The notes below the pieces were generated by a model. It ran no database searches, had not been told where the DNA came from, and was given only the letters and a program-made list of their open reading frames with translations. From contig NZ_ACFE01000002.1 of assembly GCF_000174015.1 (NCBI RefSeq), positions 1-64,000 on the forward strand: a stretch of DNA of 64,000 bases, read 5' to 3'. The position numbers and the translations under genes were made by a program. Source of the DNA: Lancefieldella rimae ATCC 49626 (lineage in GTDB: Bacteria > Actinomycetota > Coriobacteriia > Coriobacteriales > Atopobiaceae). Shown here piece by piece: positions 36,264-45,394 of this stretch (its first letter is position 1; every line of letters starts with the position of its first letter).

Positions 36264-37671
36264 GGAGAGCCTCCATATTCTTTAGGCGATCCAAAATCTT
36301 TTGTCGGCTTACATCGGCAATGCCACCGTTGTAGAGACCATGTGCATAAAACACATGCTGCACCTTATTCAGGTCAACAAGATCAGCGGTTTCTTCCGGA
36401 GTTGAGGCAACAAACGTCTTTTTGGGATCAATGCCTGCAAATCTGAGACGAACAAGCAAATCAAGTGAGGTATCTCCGTAAATAATCACCTGCTTCACGC
36501 TTGGATCTTGAAGTACCTCAAAGTCTGTTTGGTAATACCAACCGATATACTCCGTCTGGTCTTTGGCTTTTGCCATATATGCATCGGCAATCATAATGAT
36601 GATGGCCTTATCTCCCGGCTGTCGACGCAAAATATCAAGCGTGACCGAGGTTGCCGTATCGTTCTCCCCTTTGGATGCCATGCTGATGAGACGATGACCT
36701 CTGTAGTCAATCTCGTTGTAGCGAGACTCTGTGATGTTGATACCATGTGCCAGCGAAGTGGCAATCTGTTCCGGCGTAAGGCCCATCTCGCGGGCAACCA
36801 CAATACACGTCAGTAAGTTGTAAAGATTAACGATAGAATAGCTGTTCAGCGTATAGGTATACGTTGGAGCTCCTGGCGCACTGTTCTCTCGCACGGTAAA
36901 GAGGTGCTGCGACTGATCAACCGAAATAACCTCATAGTCAGGTTTTGGATTGGTAAACCCGCATGATTCACACGTAGCCCGACCAAGGTGGCGCAGGTGC
37001 GCATAATCCCACCGAAGCTTACCTCCGCACAAAGGACAGGCTGTTAAATCACTTACGATTCCCACGGGCTCCTGGGTGTCCTCCGCCAAATGTGCAACCG
37101 AGAAATACGTGCGATGCTCGCATTGAGGAGCCAGCCGACATGAAATCATATCGTCTGCATTGAGAATAAGGTGCGTTCCTGAAGGAATGCCGGTATTCAT
37201 AACGTCGAAAACAAAATCGGGTGTGGCGCTCCTGGAAAACGTATCCCTAAAAAGATTGGTAACCGCAAGGATATCCGGCTGAAAGAAAGGAAAAATTCGC
37301 GGGCCGGACAGCTCGTCGAACTCCATAACGGCCAGCTTACTCTTTACCTTGCCTCCAAACGTGGCGTTTCGCGCAAATGAACTTGCAAAACCGCTTGAGA
37401 TATTGCCTCCCACACGATTGGTAACCGTATGATATCCGTTATCTGCAAGCAGATCATTGAGCAGGTTATTTGTGGTTGTTTTCCCGTTGGTTCCCGAGAT
37501 AAACACCACTTGATCCGGCTTAGCGATATCACCTAAAAAGGCAGGATCGATAGCCTCGGCAATGGCTCCGGGCAATGTACCGCCGGCATGTCCGGTAAGA
37601 TCAAGAGCTTTAATGGCTGTTTTTGCTGCGAGAAAAGCAAGCGGAAAGAATCTGCTTTGAATTTTGCTCAC
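36256..37671 (-). CDS. MurT-like Mur-ligase family protein, divergent
   Basis: MurT with GatD amidates D-Glu of lipid II. This 471-residue protein has the ATP loop ISGTNGKTTTNNLL, the MurT-specific zinc ribbon (CPLCGG with CESCGF) and the DUF1727 C-terminal domain. The canonical WI(W/Y)D-DFE motif, whose first Asp I recall as the third member of the GatD triad, reads WYYQTDFE, with Gln at about 381. The canonical KNPAG loop is also changed (KGENDTAT). GTG at 37671 is preferred over a TTG seven codons upstream because AGAGAG precedes it. Both subunits have diverged together. Confidence 0.85.
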   Translation of the reverse strand: MSKIQSRFFPLAFLAAKTAIKALDLTGHAGGTLPGAIAEAIDPAFLGDIAKPDQVVFISGTNGKTTTNNLLNDLLADNGYHTVTNRVGGNISSGFASSFARNATFGGKVKSKLAVMEFDELSGPRIFPFFQPDILAVTNLFRDTFSRSATPDFVFDVMNTGIPSGTHLILNADDMISCRLAPQCEHRTYFSVAHLAEDTQEPVGIVSDLTACPLCGGKLRWDYAHLRHLGRATCESCGFTNPKPDYEVISVDQSQHLFTVRENSAPGAPTYTYTLNSYSIVNLYNLLTCIVVAREMGLTPEQIATSLAHGINITESRYNEIDYRGHRLISMASKGENDTATSVTLDILRRQPGDKAIIIMIADAYMAKAKDQTEYIGWYYQTDFEVLQDPSVKQVIIYGDTSLDLLVRLRFAGIDPKKTFVASTPEETADLVDLNKVQHVFYAHGLYNGGIADVSRQKILDRLKNMEALHE

Positions 37672-37866
37672 GATTACTCTCTCTTCTGTCAAACTTTCAG
37701 TTCAGAGTTGTTATTTTACCATGCGCCGAGAAGAGCTTTGACTCCAAGGGCTTCTCGACACGGAAATTGCAGGGAAATCTTGGTCCCATCACGCTCACGT
37801 CCCCTCTTATGCCCATGTCCGCTTACGCTCATGCTCCATCTCCCGCCCCGTGTCTTAACGGAGGGT

Positions 37867-37900
37867 CTAAAAAACGCCTCCCGAAGATTCCGGGAGGCGT
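37867..37900 (-). terminator. Rho-independent terminator of arcC
   Basis: CGCCTCCCG (37875-37883) and CGGGAGGCG (37891-37899) form a perfect 9-bp stem with a 7-nt loop. On the minus strand it is followed by TTTTTT (37874-37869). It lies 24 bp downstream of the arcC stop. Confidence 0.88.
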
Positions 37901-37923
37901 ATGAGACGCTATACGTTGATGCT

Positions 37924-38889
37924 TTACAGGCTAATGCGTGTACCTGAAAGACCGGCCATGGCCTCGGATGCTTTTTCGAGAGACCCGATGATGCACACAC
38001 GACCGGGACGAGATTCTGCAAACTTGATAGCCGCACGAATCTTTGGCTCCATTGAACCCTTGCCAAACTGTCCCTCAGCAAGATACTTCTTTGCCTCTTC
38101 GCACGTGATGGACTCAAGATCCTTCTGATCAGGCTTACCGAAGTTGATGGCAACATGATCAACGGCCGTCAGAAGTACCAGGGTATCTGCCTGGCAATCC
38201 TCAGCCAAAAGCTCGCCGCCCATATCCTTGTCAATGACCGCAGCAATGCCCTTATACGCACCCTTGTCAGAGTAGTCTCTTACAACGGGAATTCCGCCGC
38301 CGCCGCACGCGATAACGATGAACTCGTTGTCCAAAAGATTCAGAATGCTCTCGTACTCAACAATCTTCTTTGGCTCTGGGGATGCCACAACACGACGATA
38401 CCCTCTACCCGAATCCTCAATAAAGCTCATCTCAGGATGCAGCTCTTTCTCTGCCTCCATCTGCTCTTTATTCATAAACTGGCCAATGGGCTTTGTGGGG
38501 TTTTTGAAAGCAGGATCCTCGGGATCAACCTCAATCTGAGTCACGACCGATGCAACGTGCCATCTCTTATATGCCTTGTGCATGGATGCACCGATTGCCT
38601 GCTGCAGGTGATACCCAATATACCCCTGGGACATTGCGCCGCATTCCGGCAAATCAATCTGTGGGATAGATGCATCTTCATCATGGGCAAGTGCAAACGC
38701 CTTCTGAATCATTCCTACCTGGGGACCATTACCGTGCGTGATAATGATCTCGTTTCCTTGCTCAATAACTCTCAGGATCGTGGGGGCAGCCTCCCTCACG
38801 CGCTTAATCTGCTCTTCTGGAGTATCTCCTAAGGCGTTTCCGCCAAGAGCAATGACGACACGACTTGTCTTGTAAGACGAATCTTGCAT
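37924..38889 (-). CDS. arcC: Carbamate kinase
   Basis: ArcC makes ATP from carbamoyl phosphate, the last step of the arginine deiminase or allantoin/agmatine routes. The 321-residue protein has VVIALGGNALG, THGNGPQVG, the CGGGGIPVV glycine loop and DKDMGGELLAEDCQADTLVLLTAVDHV. CGGAGGG lies before ATG. No arcA, arcB or antiporter gene is adjacent, so it is a stand-alone transcription unit with its own terminator. Confidence 0.96.
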   Translation of the reverse strand: MQDSSYKTSRVVIALGGNALGDTPEEQIKRVREAAPTILRVIEQGNEIIITHGNGPQVGMIQKAFALAHDEDASIPQIDLPECGAMSQGYIGYHLQQAIGASMHKAYKRWHVASVVTQIEVDPEDPAFKNPTKPIGQFMNKEQMEAEKELHPEMSFIEDSGRGYRRVVASPEPKKIVEYESILNLLDNEFIVIACGGGGIPVVRDYSDKGAYKGIAAVIDKDMGGELLAEDCQADTLVLLTAVDHVAINFGKPDQKDLESITCEEAKKYLAEGQFGKGSMEPKIRAAIKFAESRPGRVCIIGSLEKASEAMAGLSGTRISL

Positions 38890-39113
38890 GTTACCCTCCG
38901 TTTGTCAGTAAATACACCTCTGTGGTTACTATACTTTAGTGTCCCCTATATGCCTAGCCCACATGGGGGTCTTTTTTCAAACTTTGAACTTTTTTCTTGC
39001 GCCGCACCTACTTTGAACGAGCAACCGGGCCTGAGATCTCTCTCCGACCCGGTCACGCGTATAAACTCGTAGCTTTCTGCAACTAAAGCTTTATGTCACA
39101 GATTGCTTTTGTG
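38890..39113. other. Non-coding stretch between nifJ and arcC
   Basis: The 224 bp hold no supported gene. The minus strand has TATAGT upstream of arcC, which could be its -10 box, but no convincing -35. A CCGGG / CCCGG pair near 39027-39052 is too loose to call a terminator of nifJ. Confidence 0.3.
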
Positions 39114-42100
39114 CTAGTTCTTCTTCTCTTCCTCGCTATCAGTCTCGGAAGCGTAGAGCGCCTTAAGACGAACCAGGTGGTCATAGCGAGCCATTGCTGC
39201 AGCCTCATTCTCCTTAAACAGCTTATCAGCGTTCTCGGGGAACTCACGGGTTAGACGGCTATAGCGAGCCTCATTCATGAGGAACTCTTGATAGCCGCCG
39301 GCAGGCGCCTTGGAATCAAGCGTGAACTTCTTGCCCACTGGCGCGGAAGGATTGAAGCGATAGAGGTTCCAATATCCTGTCTCTACGGCTTTCTTCATCT
39401 CTTCCTGTGCATGAGCCATTCCGCCTTTGATGGAGTGCATCTCGCATGGAGAGTATCCGATAATGAGCGATGGTCCAGGATATGCCTCGGCCTCAGCAAT
39501 TGCTTTCAGTGTCTGAGCAAGGTTTGCACCCATAGATACCTGTGCCACATACACATATCCGTATGTCATGGCAATTTCGGCAAGATTCTTCTGCTTCACA
39601 TCCTTGCCTGCGGCAGCAAACTGTGCAACCTGACCGAGACGAGAAGCCTTGGAAGCCTGTCCGCCCGTATTGGAATATACCTCAGTGTCAAAGACAAACA
39701 CATTGATATCTTCGCCGGAAGCAAGCACGTGGTCAAGGCCGCCAAAGCCGATATCATATGCCCAACCGTCACCACCGAAGATCCAGAAGGACTTCTTGGT
39801 GAGGTAGCTCTTATTGGCGAGAAGCTCTGCGGCCTCAGGAGTATTGGATGAGCCAAGCTCGGCTACGAGAGCCTCGGCAGCCTGCTTACTCAGTGCCGCA
39901 TCAGATACGGAACTGATCCATGCCTGAGCCGCATCCTTGAGTGCCTGGCTTGCTTCGGAAGACTCGGAGAGCCTTTGAGCAACGTCCAAGAGATGCTTCT
40001 GCTCTGCTTGGTGGCCAAGCATGAGGCCCATACCATGCTCGGCATTGTCCTCAAACAGCGAGTTGTTCCACGCGGGACCATGGCCGTAAGCATCGGTTGT
40101 AAAGGGCGAGCAAGACGCGGGGTTACCCCAGATGGACGAGCAGCCCGTTGCATTGGAGATATACATACGATCGCCAAAGAGCTGGGTCACCAAACGACCA
40201 TAGCTGGTCTCAGCGCAGCCGGCGCAAGAGCCGGAGAACTCAAGAAGCGGCTTCTTGAACTGGGAGCCCTTAACGTTGTTTGCGACAAGTTCGGGCTTCT
40301 CGGCAACATGTGCGACAGAATAATCAAAGATCTCCTGCTTAGGCTGCTCTTCTTCGGCAGCAACCATGGTAAGCGCATCAGCCGGGCAGATATATACGCA
40401 GTTGGAGCAGCCGGTGCAGTCAAACTGAGAAACGGCAATCTCAAACTTCAGGCCCTTGGCCTTGGGGCCGACGGCATCCTTAAAGACCGCAGCTGCAGGA
40501 GCGGCAGCAACCTCTTCGTCGGTGAGGACAAAGGGACGGATGGCTGCGTGAGGACAGACATAGGCGCACTGGTTGCACTGGATACACTTGGTGTCATCCC
40601 AGCGAGGAACCATAACGGCAATGCCACGCTTCTCGTATGCCGCTGCGCCAAGTTCAAACTGGCCGTCAGCGTGATCCTTAAACACGGAAACAGGCAGGGA
40701 ATCGCCTTCCATGCGGGAAACGGGGTTCATGATTTCCTGAACCTGTTTCAGAAGAGCCGCACGACCCTCAAGAGAGATGGGGTTAGGCGCATCCTGAGCA
40801 TCTGCCCAGTCAGCAGGAATCTCAATCTTCTTGAATGCGGTAGCGCCGGCATCGATTGCCTTGTGGTTCATATCAACGACATTCTGGCCCTTCTTCAGGT
40901 ATGAATGCGTTGCGGCGTCCTTCATGTACTTCAGTGCATCTTCCTCAGGCAGAACCTTTGCAAGGGCAAAGAATGCCGACTGAAGAATGGTGTTGGTGCG
41001 CTTGCCCATGCCAATCTCTTTGGCAAGGTCAATGGCGTTAATGAGATACACGCTGATGTTGTTCTTAACAACATAACGCTTTGCCTCTGCCGGGAAGTGA
41101 TGTGAGAACTCTTCGGCATCCCACTGGCAGTTTACGAGGAACTTTCCTCCCGGCTTGACGTCGCGCACCATCTTGAGACCCTTGGTAATATACGCGGGGT
41201 TGTGGCACGCCACGAAATCTGCCTTGGTGACATAGTACGGAGAGCGAATTCTGTGATCACCGAAGCGCAGGTGGCTGATGGTAATGCCGCCGGTCTTCTT
41301 GGAGTCATACTGGAAATATGCCTGAACGTACTTGTCGGTATGATCACCGATAATCTTGATGGAGTTTTTGTTGGCGCCAACCGTACCGTCGCCGCCGATA
41401 CCCCAGAACTTGCACTCGATGGTTCCTTCGGCTGCAGTATTGGGAGCATCCGGATCCTCGGGCAGAGACAGGTTGGTAACATCATCCACAATACCAACCG
41501 TAAACTCATGACGAGGCTGATCCTTCTTGAGCTCTTCGAAGATAGCAAATGCGGACGCAGGTGGCGTATCTTTAGAACCAAGACCATAGCGGCCACCGAC
41601 AACGGTGAGATTGCCTTTTCCGGCTTCATACAGTGCAGAAACGACATCCTCATACAGAGGCTCACCAACAGAACCCGGCTCCTTGGTACGATCCATGACG
41701 GCAATCTTCTTGACCGTCTCAGGGAGAACGTCAACAAAATGCTTCACCGAGAATGGACGATACAGGCGAACCTTCACAAGACCGACCTTCTCGCCATGCG
41801 CGTTGAGGTAGTCGATAACCTCTTCCAAGGTATCGCAGAAAGAACCCATGCAGATGACGACGCGATCGGCATCCGGCGCACCATAGTAGTTAAAGAGGCC
41901 ATAATCAGAGCCAAGCTTTGCGTTGATCTTATTCATATAGCTTTCAACGATTGCCGGAAGCTCGTCATACACGGAGTTGCATGCCTCACGGTGCTGGAAG
42001 AAGATGTCACCATTCTCGTGAGAACCGCGAGAATGCGGATGCTCAGGATTCAGAGAATGGTCGCGGAATGCCTGGACGGCATCCATATCGCACATCTCCG

Positions 42101-42674
42101 CGAGGTCATCATAATCCCAAACGGCAACCTTCTGAATCTCATGCGAGGTACGGAAGCCGTCAAAGAAGTTGAGGAAAGGAACCTTGCCCTCAATGGCGGA
42201 CAGATGGGCAACCGGAGCAAGATCCATAACCTCTTGGACATTGCCTTCTGCAAGCATTGCAAAGCCCGTCTGGCGACACGCCATAACGTCTGAGTGGTCA
42301 CCAAAGATGTTCAGTGCATGAGTTGCAACGGTACGCGCCGAAACATGGAAGACGCCCGGCAACTGCTCACCGGCAATCTTATACATGTTTGGGAGCATCA
42401 GAAGCAGGCCTTGTGATGCAGTATACGTTGTGGTAAGCGCTCCTGCACCAAGGGAACCATGAACGGCACCGGCTGCACCCGCCTCGGACTGCATCTCGAC
42501 AACCTTAACGGTTGATCCAAAGATGTTCTTGACACCCTGAGCTGACCACTGATCGACATAGTCGGCCATTGGGCTGGATGGAGTAATGGGATAAATTCCC
42601 GCTACCTCGGTAAACGCATACGACACATACGCCGCCGCGTTGTTACCATCCATGGACTTAAACTTTCTCGCCAT
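39114..42674 (-). CDS. nifJ: Pyruvate:ferredoxin (flavodoxin) oxidoreductase
   Basis: This single-chain 1186-residue enzyme oxidises pyruvate to acetyl-CoA and CO2 with reduction of ferredoxin or flavodoxin, the central anaerobic pyruvate route. It has an N-terminal pyrimidine-binding domain (ITPSSPMADYVDQWSAQG) and two 4Fe-4S motifs in the middle (CIQCNQCAYVCPHAA and CTGCSNCVYICPADA). The C-terminal TPP domain has GDGWAYDIGFGGLDH and DTEVYSNTGGQASK. It is also the likely source of low-potential electrons for the radical SAM activase in this window. Ribosome site AGGAGAGGAT before ATG. Confidence 0.98.
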   Translation of the reverse strand: MARKFKSMDGNNAAAYVSYAFTEVAGIYPITPSSPMADYVDQWSAQGVKNIFGSTVKVVEMQSEAGAAGAVHGSLGAGALTTTYTASQGLLLMLPNMYKIAGEQLPGVFHVSARTVATHALNIFGDHSDVMACRQTGFAMLAEGNVQEVMDLAPVAHLSAIEGKVPFLNFFDGFRTSHEIQKVAVWDYDDLAEMCDMDAVQAFRDHSLNPEHPHSRGSHENGDIFFQHREACNSVYDELPAIVESYMNKINAKLGSDYGLFNYYGAPDADRVVICMGSFCDTLEEVIDYLNAHGEKVGLVKVRLYRPFSVKHFVDVLPETVKKIAVMDRTKEPGSVGEPLYEDVVSALYEAGKGNLTVVGGRYGLGSKDTPPASAFAIFEELKKDQPRHEFTVGIVDDVTNLSLPEDPDAPNTAAEGTIECKFWGIGGDGTVGANKNSIKIIGDHTDKYVQAYFQYDSKKTGGITISHLRFGDHRIRSPYYVTKADFVACHNPAYITKGLKMVRDVKPGGKFLVNCQWDAEEFSHHFPAEAKRYVVKNNISVYLINAIDLAKEIGMGKRTNTILQSAFFALAKVLPEEDALKYMKDAATHSYLKKGQNVVDMNHKAIDAGATAFKKIEIPADWADAQDAPNPISLEGRAALLKQVQEIMNPVSRMEGDSLPVSVFKDHADGQFELGAAAYEKRGIAVMVPRWDDTKCIQCNQCAYVCPHAAIRPFVLTDEEVAAAPAAAVFKDAVGPKAKGLKFEIAVSQFDCTGCSNCVYICPADALTMVAAEEEQPKQEIFDYSVAHVAEKPELVANNVKGSQFKKPLLEFSGSCAGCAETSYGRLVTQLFGDRMYISNATGCSSIWGNPASCSPFTTDAYGHGPAWNNSLFEDNAEHGMGLMLGHQAEQKHLLDVAQRLSESSEASQALKDAAQAWISSVSDAALSKQAAEALVAELGSSNTPEAAELLANKSYLTKKSFWIFGGDGWAYDIGFGGLDHVLASGEDINVFVFDTEVYSNTGGQASKASRLGQVAQFAAAGKDVKQKNLAEIAMTYGYVYVAQVSMGANLAQTLKAIAEAEAYPGPSLIIGYSPCEMHSIKGGMAHAQEEMKKAVETGYWNLYRFNPSAPVGKKFTLDSKAPAGGYQEFLMNEARYSRLTREFPENADKLFKENEAAAMARYDHLVRLKALYASETDSEEEKKN

Positions 42675-42692
42675 ATCCTCTCCTTGTTTTAT

Positions 42693-42714
42693 CTGCAGAT
42701 TCCAATCTCTGCAG
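42693..42714 (-). promoter_or_regulatory. Leader hairpin upstream of nifJ
   Basis: CTGCAGA (42693-42699) and TCTGCAG (42708-42714) pair perfectly with an 8-nt loop, ending about 18 nt before the nifJ ATG on the minus strand and just before its ribosome site. A stability or translational role is inferred. The rest of the 260-bp gap shows no supported gene. Confidence 0.4.
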
Positions 42715-42895
42715 GCACTTTGTAATGCGACACGATCCTATGGCTGTTGACCCTGGGTAACCAAAGCATTTTGCTGAGCCCACACACTGTCGTATGTACG
42801 CATCAGCACCATCTTTGGCATGGCCTACAAGGGTCGCATACTTCTTCTCATTATTACCCAAATTGATATCAAAAGATGTCAGAAATCCGCCGATG

Positions 42896-42923
42896 GTAAT
42901 CCCTATTTTTTAGTAGGAATTAC
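42896..42923. terminator. Stem-loop downstream of the hypothetical gene after purH
   Basis: GTAATCCCTA (42896-42905) and TAGGAATTAC (42914-42923) form a 10-position stem with one wobble pair and a T-rich loop, 11 bp after the stop of the hypothetical gene. There is no U-run after it on the minus strand, so it may be a 3'-end processing hairpin rather than an intrinsic terminator. Confidence 0.4.
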
Positions 42924-42934
42924 TACCTGCAATA

Positions 42935-43621
42935 TCAATTTTTTCCTTTTGCTGCGGCATACAGCTTCTGCAAATCCAATTTGAGTTTTTCCCCTACCGA
43001 ACCCTTTGCTTCATCAGCTTGAACAATGCCGTGTTCGTCCGAAACAAGAAACACTTCATCAAAGGACTTCTCACCTGCAAGAACCTCTTTCACAAGGTCT
43101 TTATTGAATGAGACGGAACATTTGCGCGTAGCGAGAAGGTCAAGCACAAGCGACGTGGCACCTGAGAAGACTTCCTTGGCAAGAGCACCAATCTCAAGCC
43201 GTCCGTCTTTTACAATCCACAGGGTCTCCGGTGCGCAGTTTGTCTCCGCTTCCTCTTTCTGGGCAGTCTGTGCCCGACGGGACAGAGAGAGAAGTGAAGT
43301 TTTATGCAGTGCCTCATAAGGACCCACCGCCATGGCTGCTTTACCGGTCTTGTCAAGCACGAGCATCAACACCCCATCAGGATGTTCCAAAGAGCCCTCC
43401 TTAAGGGTCCCTTCGATATGCTGTTTAGCCCAAGCAATCAAATGAGGAGAGACTGCATGCCCTCCAACAACACGCTTTCCAAGCGCCCGAAGATGACGGT
43501 TTTCAAGAGGAAGAGTTCCTCCTGAAAGCCTCCAGCGACAAACCAGCGAAGGCGAATCCGCTTTAAATTCTTGCGCCGCCCGTAATTCTTCCGTATCCAT
43601 ACACATCCCCGAGACTCTCAT
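42935..43621 (-). CDS. Hypothetical protein downstream of purH
   Basis: This 228-residue soluble protein is of unrecognised family. It alternates hydrophobic strands and charged helices (GVLMLVLDKTGKAAMAVGPYEALHKTSL, ETLWIVKDGRLEIGALAKEVFSG, EVFLVSDEHGIVQADEAKGSV), a pattern reminiscent of the fold of class IV aminotransferases, but the catalytic Lys context is not convincing. Its ATG overlaps the purH stop by one base (TAATG), so the two are translationally coupled. Confidence 0.65.
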   Translation of the reverse strand: MRVSGMCMDTEELRAAQEFKADSPSLVCRWRLSGGTLPLENRHLRALGKRVVGGHAVSPHLIAWAKQHIEGTLKEGSLEHPDGVLMLVLDKTGKAAMAVGPYEALHKTSLLSLSRRAQTAQKEEAETNCAPETLWIVKDGRLEIGALAKEVFSGATSLVLDLLATRKCSVSFNKDLVKEVLAGEKSFDEVFLVSDEHGIVQADEAKGSVGEKLKLDLQKLYAAAKGKN

Positions 43622-45243
43622 TAATGTCTGAAATGGCGAATGCCGGTGAATACCATGGCAATATCATGTTCGTTACAAGCTTCAATCGACTCTTCGTCTC
43701 TTACCGAGCCTCCCGGCTGGATAATGGCAGTGACTCCATGGGCGGCCAGGGTATCCACGTTATCTCTAAAGGGGAAGAACGCGTCTGATGCTGCAACTAA
43801 GCCAACCGGCGCAATCCCCCTGCGCTCACAAGCTTGTTCTGCCCGTTCGCACGCGAGAAGAGCGGCGTCAACTCGATTGGGCTGTCCGGGCCCCATCCCG
43901 AGTCCCATGCGATCTTTTGCGACGAGAATAGCATTTGACTTCACGGTTTTACAAACTTTCCACGCAAACAGAAGGTCATCAAGCTCGTCAGACGTTGGTT
44001 GGCGTTTGGTAGGTACACTAAACGTCTTGGCATCCTCACAAGCAAGATCAAGATCCTGAACTAAAAGACCTCCGTCAACAGTGCGGACCTCAAGTCCGCC
44101 GCCATGGGTAATACCGCCGGTGGCAAGTACTCTCAGATTTTTTCTCTTACTCAATCTCTCTCGGGCTTCCGCGGTATAACTTGGGGCAATAAGCACCTCA
44201 ACAAACTGCTTTTGAATGTCAGCAAAATGCTCCACAAACTCAAGCGAGATTTCTCGGTTTGCCGCGATAATGCCTCCAAATGCGGAAGTTGGATCGCACG
44301 AAAAGGCTCGATCGTACGCTTCGACAATGTTTTCGGCCACGGCAGAGCCACACGGATTTTGGTGTTTCAAAATAATCACTGCCGGTTCGCTAAATTCTCG
44401 CACAGCCGTCCATGCGGCATCCGTATCCAGCAGATTATTGTAGGAAAGAGGTTTCCCTTGTATTTGTTGAGCCCTTGCCAGTGAGTGCTCAGACGCATTG
44501 GGCAGCCGATAAAACGCCGCGGACTGCTGTGGGTTTTCGCCATAGCGAAGATCTTGCTCTTTCGTTGCCTCAATAGCAAATATCCGAGGGAACTTTTCCG
44601 TGCTTTCCACTGCAGCCTCAGAACCCTCTTCTTTTTCTGTCGTAATGACACCTGAGAGATAGGCGGCTATCGCACCATCATATGCTGCGGTTGTTTGAAA
44701 AACTTTGAGTGCCAACCGACGCCGAGTCTCACGCGTTGTGGCACCGTCATTTTCACGCATCTCTGTCAAAACAGCCGAATAATCCGCAGGATCACTCACA
44801 ACCGTTACAAAATCATTGTTCTTTGCAGCCGACCGAAGCATTGACGGACCGCCGATATCAATGTGCTCGATAGCATCGACGAACGTAACGTGAGGGTTTT
44901 CAATCGTCTTTTCAAACTCGTACAAGTTGACACAAACTAAATCGATCATGCCGATATCATGAGCCTGAGCATCGGCGATATGATCACGGTTATCGCGACG
45001 GCATAAAAGCCCGCCATGTACCCGAGGATGAAGTGTTTTCACGCGACCGTCCATCATCTCAGGAAAGTCCGTATACGCCTCAATGGGAATGACCTTCACT
45101 CCGGCTTCTTTAAGTACGCGAGCAGTACCGCCGGTAGATATTATCTCAACACCAAATTCTGACTCAAGAGCTTGAGCAAACTCAACAATTCCCACCTTGT
45201 TTGTTACCGAGATTAACGCGCGCTTAATCACACCAAAAGACAT
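43621..45243 (-). CDS. purH: Bifunctional AICAR transformylase / IMP cyclohydrolase
   Basis: PurH completes purine synthesis. The N-terminal IMP cyclohydrolase domain (about 1-150) begins with RALISVTNKVGIVEFA and contains the STGGTARVLKEAG loop. The C-terminal transformylase has the conserved KHQNPCGSA (Lys-His pair), YDRAFSCDPTSAFGG and the closing PGGSVRDEESI and FTGIRHFRH. It is 540 residues long. AGGGAGAAGAG precedes ATG. No other pur gene is next to it. Confidence 0.97.
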   Translation of the reverse strand: MSFGVIKRALISVTNKVGIVEFAQALESEFGVEIISTGGTARVLKEAGVKVIPIEAYTDFPEMMDGRVKTLHPRVHGGLLCRRDNRDHIADAQAHDIGMIDLVCVNLYEFEKTIENPHVTFVDAIEHIDIGGPSMLRSAAKNNDFVTVVSDPADYSAVLTEMRENDGATTRETRRRLALKVFQTTAAYDGAIAAYLSGVITTEKEEGSEAAVESTEKFPRIFAIEATKEQDLRYGENPQQSAAFYRLPNASEHSLARAQQIQGKPLSYNNLLDTDAAWTAVREFSEPAVIILKHQNPCGSAVAENIVEAYDRAFSCDPTSAFGGIIAANREISLEFVEHFADIQKQFVEVLIAPSYTAEARERLSKRKNLRVLATGGITHGGGLEVRTVDGGLLVQDLDLACEDAKTFSVPTKRQPTSDELDDLLFAWKVCKTVKSNAILVAKDRMGLGMGPGQPNRVDAALLACERAEQACERRGIAPVGLVAASDAFFPFRDNVDTLAAHGVTAIIQPGGSVRDEESIEACNEHDIAMVFTGIRHFRH

Positions 45244-45352
45244 AGCTCTTCTCCCTATTTTCCATATTGTGCATAGCGTTTACGAGCCTTCTTTCTAAAG
45301 CCTACCAGTCCCTTGCGGTTTTGTGCGGCTCATATAGGTTTTGAAATGAACT

Positions 45353-45358
45353 TATAAT
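45353..45358 (+). promoter_or_regulatory. Probable -10 box for the GNAT-gluQ unit
   Basis: A consensus TATAAT lies at 45353-45358, 36 bp before the start codon of the GNAT gene. No clear -35 element is found at 16-18 bp spacing, so the call rests on the -10 box and its position in the divergent purH/GNAT gap. Confidence 0.4.
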
Positions 45359-45394
45359 ATGCAAGATACATCTGTCGCCCAGCAAGGAGGTTTT

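Noticed and set aside
39975..40904. 309-codon open frame antisense to nifJ
   Set aside because: Same reason: inside nifJ, no ribosome site, no domain.
41202..42293. 363-codon open frame antisense to nifJ
   Set aside because: It lies wholly inside nifJ, has no ribosome site and its product is Arg/Leu/Asn-rich with no family features; it reflects the codon bias of the real gene.
42658..42861. 67-codon frame upstream of nifJ
   Set aside because: It overlaps the nifJ start and ribosome site, contains the leader hairpin and has no start signals.
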